Part shown: piece after piece, positions 59,548-64,000 of the stretch
How the letters are laid out: each line of letters starts with the position of its first letter
Numbering within the stretch: the first letter of the stretch is position 1
NCBI RefSeq assembly: GCF_003008535.1
Contig: NZ_CP027666.1
Span: forward strand, 2,593,501-2,657,500
Direction: 5' to 3'
From: Ottowia oryzae
GTDB lineage: Bacteria; Pseudomonadota; Gammaproteobacteria; Burkholderiales; Burkholderiaceae_C
Length of the DNA: 64,000 nucleotides
Position numbers and translations under genes: made by a program
Notes under the pieces: model-generated
Told to the model about the DNA's origin: nothing
The model's database searches: none
Seen by the model: only the letters and a program-made list of their open reading frames with translations

Positions 59548-59651
59548 CCGACCAACGCGCACCGGCCACCGCGGTCTTGGGTAAACCATGTTGGCCGCCG
59601 GCGCCCCTGCCCGCAGAATGCCTGCGTTGACGCTTGTTGCGGCCCCTTGCC

Positions 59652-61646
<1,995 letters not shown>

Positions 61647-61754
61647 GCGGGTCCGTGTGCGCTGATACCCGCGCTGCATGGGCGACCTGAGCCCAGACGC
61701 CGGCGCACCGCCAGGCTGTCGCAAGCGCCCCATTCATCTATAAAGAATCGACCG

Positions 61755-61790
61755 CTAGCGCCCGCCTCACCAGCGCAAGCAGCTATCAAT
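61755..61790 (+). repeat. Dispersed palindromic repeat, copy 14
   Basis: Reads CTAGCGCCCGCCTCACCAGC, then GCAAGCAGCTATCAAT. It lies in the gap between the convergent regulator and rnfH genes. Confidence 0.8.
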
Positions 61791-61886
61791 AGTGCAGCAA
61801 ATCAGAAATGTTTTTTTCGCCAGAGCCTTGGCGAAAAGTCTGGGCCTGCGGGGCACCCAGCGCATTCGTGCGCCCGAGGCTGCTCG

Positions 61887-62315
61887 CTAGTAGCCGGACT
61901 TGGCTCCCGGCCTAAGCTGCTTGAACAAGCCCGCTTGCCCCGCGCCTTGAGCCCGAAAACGCTCGCGCCGCGCCAGTTTCGGGTCAACGCGCAGCGCGCG
62001 CCAAACCTCCACCCGATCGGCGTCGCGCAGCGGCTGGTCCGGCGCGGCCTTGCGGCCCCATATGCCGACGTGGCCCGGGCTCAAGTCCAGATCAGCAAAG
62101 CGCTGGGCCAGGCCGCTGGCCTGCACCGCTTGCGCCAACGTGGCGCCGGGCGGCAACTGCAGTGCCACCTCAACCACCTCGCGCGGTGCCGGCGCATAGG
62201 CCACCGTGATGTTCAGCGGTGCGGCGCTGATGGCGGGTGCGCAAGACGACTCGGCGCCACTCGCCCCCTGCGCCGCGCTGGCGGGCTGGTCGTCGGGCGA
62301 CGGGCTCGCGCTCAT
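61887..62315 (-). CDS. rnfH: RnfH family protein (UPF0125)
   Basis: Ubiquitin-like-fold protein of 142 residues from the ATG at 62315. The first about 35 residues are a Pro/Ser/Ala-rich tail; the core starts NITVAYAPAPREVVEVALQL and includes GATLAQAVQASGLAQRF and the signature VGIWGRKAAPDQPLRDADRV. It is linked to ratA by a 4-base overlap, a classic pairing in beta- and gammaproteobacteria. The biochemical role is unsettled. The extra N-terminal tail is absent from E. coli RnfH (about 96 residues). Confidence 0.93.
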   Translation of the reverse strand: MSASPSPDDQPASAAQGASGAESSCAPAISAAPLNITVAYAPAPREVVEVALQLPPGATLAQAVQASGLAQRFADLDLSPGHVGIWGRKAAPDQPLRDADRVEVWRALRVDPKLARRERFRAQGAGQAGLFKQLRPGAKSGY

Positions 62316-62764
62316 GCCTTGGAGGCGCCGTACACCTGCTCGGCCCGCTGCACGAAGGCATCGACCATGGAGGTGGCGATTTTGTCGAACACCGGGCCGA
62401 CCAAGGTCGCCAGCAAGGCGTTGGAAAAGCCGTAGTCCATCTTCAGGTCGACGCGGCAGGCGCGTTCGCCCTCGCCGCCCACGGGCGTGAACGTCCAGAC
62501 GCCTTCCAGCTTGGAAAACGGCCCGCTGACCAGGTGCAGGCGCACCTCGCGGCCGGGCACATGATCGTTGCGGGTGGTGAAAGTCTGCGTGACGCCCTTG
62601 AAGCCGATACCGACCTCGGCGGTCATGCCGTGCTCGTCCTGCGACAGCACCCGCGCGCTGTTGCACCAGGGAAGAAACTCGGGATAGCGCGCAACGTCGA
62701 TCACCAGATCGAACATCTCCTGCGCCGAGAACCAGATCAGAACGGACTTGTGGACGGATTTCAT
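62312..62764 (-). CDS. ratA: RatA family protein (START-like, coenzyme Q-binding type)
   Basis: A 150-residue START-domain protein. The N-terminus MKSVHKSVLIWFSAQEMFDL and the motif DVARYPEFLPWCNSARVLSQ define the RatA/COQ10 family: in E. coli RatA blocks 70S ribosome association, and the homologues bind ubiquinone. GPFSKLEGVWTFTP and the closing helix IATSMVDAFVQRAEQVYG are also conserved. It is divergent from smpB across 92 bases, the same arrangement as in E. coli, where ratA-rnfH neighbours smpB. Confidence 0.93.
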   Translation of the reverse strand: MKSVHKSVLIWFSAQEMFDLVIDVARYPEFLPWCNSARVLSQDEHGMTAEVGIGFKGVTQTFTTRNDHVPGREVRLHLVSGPFSKLEGVWTFTPVGGEGERACRVDLKMDYGFSNALLATLVGPVFDKIATSMVDAFVQRAEQVYGASKA

Positions 62765-62856
62765 AGAATGCGCGTTTGCCCGATTCTAGGCGTGCCGTCG
62801 TCGCTGCCTGCCGGGCAATCGCTTGCAAAGCGCGCCGCGCGCACCATATTGCCAAG

Positions 62857-63336
62857 ATGGCCACCAAGAAACCCAAGTCGCCCAACCCGGTCATCGCCGA
62901 AAACAAGAAAGCCGGCTTCAACTACTTCTTTGAAGAGCGCTACGAGGCCGGCATGGTCCTGGAAGGCTGGGAAGTGAAGGCCCTGCGCGCGGGCAAGGCA
63001 CAGCTGACCGACGGCTATGTGGTGATCCGCAACGGCGAACTGTTCGTGATCGGCGTGCAGATCAACCCCCTGGGCACGGCCAGCACGCATGTGCGACCCG
63101 ATTCCGTGCGCACCAAGAAGCTGCTGCTGCACGCCGAGGAAATCCAGCGCCTGATCGGCAAGGTGGAGCAAAAGGGCTATACGCTGGTGCCGATCAACCT
63201 GCACTGGAAGAACGGCCGCGTGAAGTGCGAAATCGCCCTGGCCAAGGGCAAGGACACGCACGACAAGCGCAGCACCATCAAAGAACGCGAAGGCAAGCGC
63301 GAGGTAGAACGCGCGATGAAAGAGCGCCACCGCTGA
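62857..63336 (+). CDS. smpB: SsrA-binding protein SmpB
   Basis: tmRNA partner in trans-translation that rescues stalled ribosomes. It has 159 residues from the ATG at 62857. The sequence ENKKAGFNYFFEERYEAGMV then LEGWEVKALRAGKAQL is highly conserved, as is the C-terminal tail that enters the mRNA channel (GKDTHDKRSTIKEREGKREV). The frame is open upstream, but SmpB homology begins at this ATG. No ssrA gene is visible in the window. Confidence 0.97.
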   Translation: MATKKPKSPNPVIAENKKAGFNYFFEERYEAGMVLEGWEVKALRAGKAQLTDGYVVIRNGELFVIGVQINPLGTASTHVRPDSVRTKKLLLHAEEIQRLIGKVEQKGYTLVPINLHWKNGRVKCEIALAKGKDTHDKRSTIKEREGKREVERAMKERHR

Positions 63337-63509
63337 AGCGCGGGGCGGCGTTTTGCTCGCCGCGAGTGCCGTTTTTGACGGCCGGATCTGGCAGCGAACA
63401 AGCCGCCCTGCCCTGCGGCGCAGCCGCTGCCGGCGCCTCGTCCGACAGGGGCTGGCGCGGTGCGGGGCTACACTTGACCGGTTTTCCACCGTACATGGAG
63501 GTTCCGCTC

Positions 63510-63929
63510 ATGAAGGCACTGATTTCCGCCACCGCCATTGCCGCCGCGCTGCTGGCAGGCTGCTCCACCCAACAACCGCAAACCAACGCGGACATGGCCA
63601 AGGCCGGCGCTGGCGCCCCCAGCACGCCCACCGTGGCCACCGACGGCACGCTGATCGGCCCGGATGGCCGCACGCTGTACGTCTACTCGCGCGATGCGCG
63701 CGGCAGCGGCAAATCGGCATGCGTGGACCAGTGCGCCGCCAACTGGCCGCCGCTGGGCGTGGCCAGCACCGCGCAGTCGATCGGTGAATACACCGTGATC
63801 ACCCGCGCCGATGGCAACAAGCAGTGGGCTTACAAGGGCATGCCGCTGTACTACTTCGCCAAAGACGCCAAGCCAGGCGACAAGCTCGGCCAGGGTGTGG
63901 GCGGCGTCTGGGCCGTGGCACGTCCCTGA
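63510..63929 (+). CDS. COG4315 family lipoprotein (secreted repeat of unknown function)
   Basis: A 139-residue lipoprotein. GGAGG at 63497-63501 sets the ATG at 63510. The lipobox ALLAGCSTQ puts the acylated cysteine near residue 17. The mature part has two copies of the COG4315 motif: GPDGRTLYVYSRDARGSGKS then CVDQCAANWPPLG, and a second repeat WAYKGMPLYYFAKDAKPGDK followed by VGGVWAV. The CxxxC pair after the first repeat is typical. Function unknown; the family is widespread in soil and water bacteria. Possibly monocistronic. Confidence 0.92.
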   Translation: MKALISATAIAAALLAGCSTQQPQTNADMAKAGAGAPSTPTVATDGTLIGPDGRTLYVYSRDARGSGKSACVDQCAANWPPLGVASTAQSIGEYTVITRADGNKQWAYKGMPLYYFAKDAKPGDKLGQGVGGVWAVARP

Positions 63930-63976
63930 TCGGCAGCACCGAAATGCCGGGGCCCTTGACCGGGCGGCCCGGCCAA

Positions 63977-64000
63977 CAAAAAAGCCGTGGTTCGCCACGG
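63977..64000 (-). terminator. Rho-independent terminator for a minus-strand gene beyond the window
   Basis: CCGTGG-CGAA-CCACGG followed by CTTTTTT when read on the minus strand. It would end a minus-strand gene located to the right of the window and also lies 47 bases after the lipoprotein stop. Confidence 0.75.

Noticed and set aside
61814..61837. Nine-base-pair hairpin TTTTCGCCA / TGGCGAAAA after the regulator gene
   Set aside because: T-run is before and A-run after the stem on the plus strand, so neither strand has the T-tail of a terminator; left unassigned.
63342..63377. GC-rich hairpin and T5 after smpB
   Set aside because: The stem is short and the T-run is separated from it by about nine bases, so I could not call it a terminator with confidence.

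Overview
This window is GC-rich chromosomal DNA from a betaproteobacterium, most likely a member of the Comamonadaceae (Acidovorax/Ottowia-like; inferred from gene content, neighbour pairs such as map-glnD and ratA-rnfH, and a dispersed repeat style I associate with that family). No rRNA, tRNA or CRISPR array was seen. Most of the window is densely packed housekeeping and catabolic genes, broken by a few clearly acquired or disrupted stretches.

Layout. 1-9285 (minus strand): a carboxylate uptake and beta-oxidation cluster with an acyl-CoA ligase, a branched-chain-amino-acid-type ABC transporter (binding protein, two permeases, two ATPases) and a bifunctional enoyl-CoA hydratase/3-hydroxyacyl-CoA dehydrogenase that runs off the left edge. 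9507-13141 (plus): selO-msrB-yciB-bolA-ppiC, the first four overlapping or nearly so. 13405-15162 (minus): a DUF1624 membrane protein and a secreted protein with a sorting-signal-like C-terminus preceded by a ten-G tract. 15522-22108 (plus): AsmA-like protein, RlhA-type U32 protein, lipoprotein asparaginase, universal stress protein. 22405-28275 (minus): GNAT acetyltransferase, lipoprotein, and a purL enlarged by repeat-derived insertions. 28547-32617 (plus): three-subunit GMC/cytochrome c dehydrogenase whose small subunit is frameshifted. 32701-36435: map and glnD.

36563-40178 is a LysR regulator gene split by an IS256-family element that itself carries an IS3-family element; both target duplications can be read and the original gene rebuilt exactly. 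Just downstream (40348-49029, plus) is a nine-gene catabolic cluster: 2-oxoglutarate/Fe(II) oxygenase, alpha/beta hydrolase, NMT1/SsuA-type ABC transporter, nucleobase-type deaminase and a three-subunit molybdenum hydroxylase. A T-N11-A LysR box lies in front of it. I infer uptake and degradation of an N-heterocycle, perhaps a methylated nucleobase, now without its regulator.

50221-51953 encodes an unrecognised protein with a possible PD-(D/E)XK nuclease core and a glycine-zipper tail, followed by a small unknown gene: a candidate orphan toxin and immunity pair. 52651-55022 (minus) is an accessory patch between a DIP1984-family gene and guaB: an AbrB/PIN toxin-antitoxin module flanked by 39-bp direct repeats, then an AT-rich ParA-like ATPase. 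After guaB and a DUF4124 gene, 57480-61646 holds a flavin monooxygenase facing an AcoR-like enhancer-binding protein, with a textbook sigma-54 promoter and a palindromic enhancer site between them. The window ends with rnfH-ratA (minus), smpB and a COG4315 lipoprotein (plus).

A short palindromic repeat occurs about fourteen times across the window, both between genes and in frame inside purL (twice), glnD, selO and perhaps the U32 gene.
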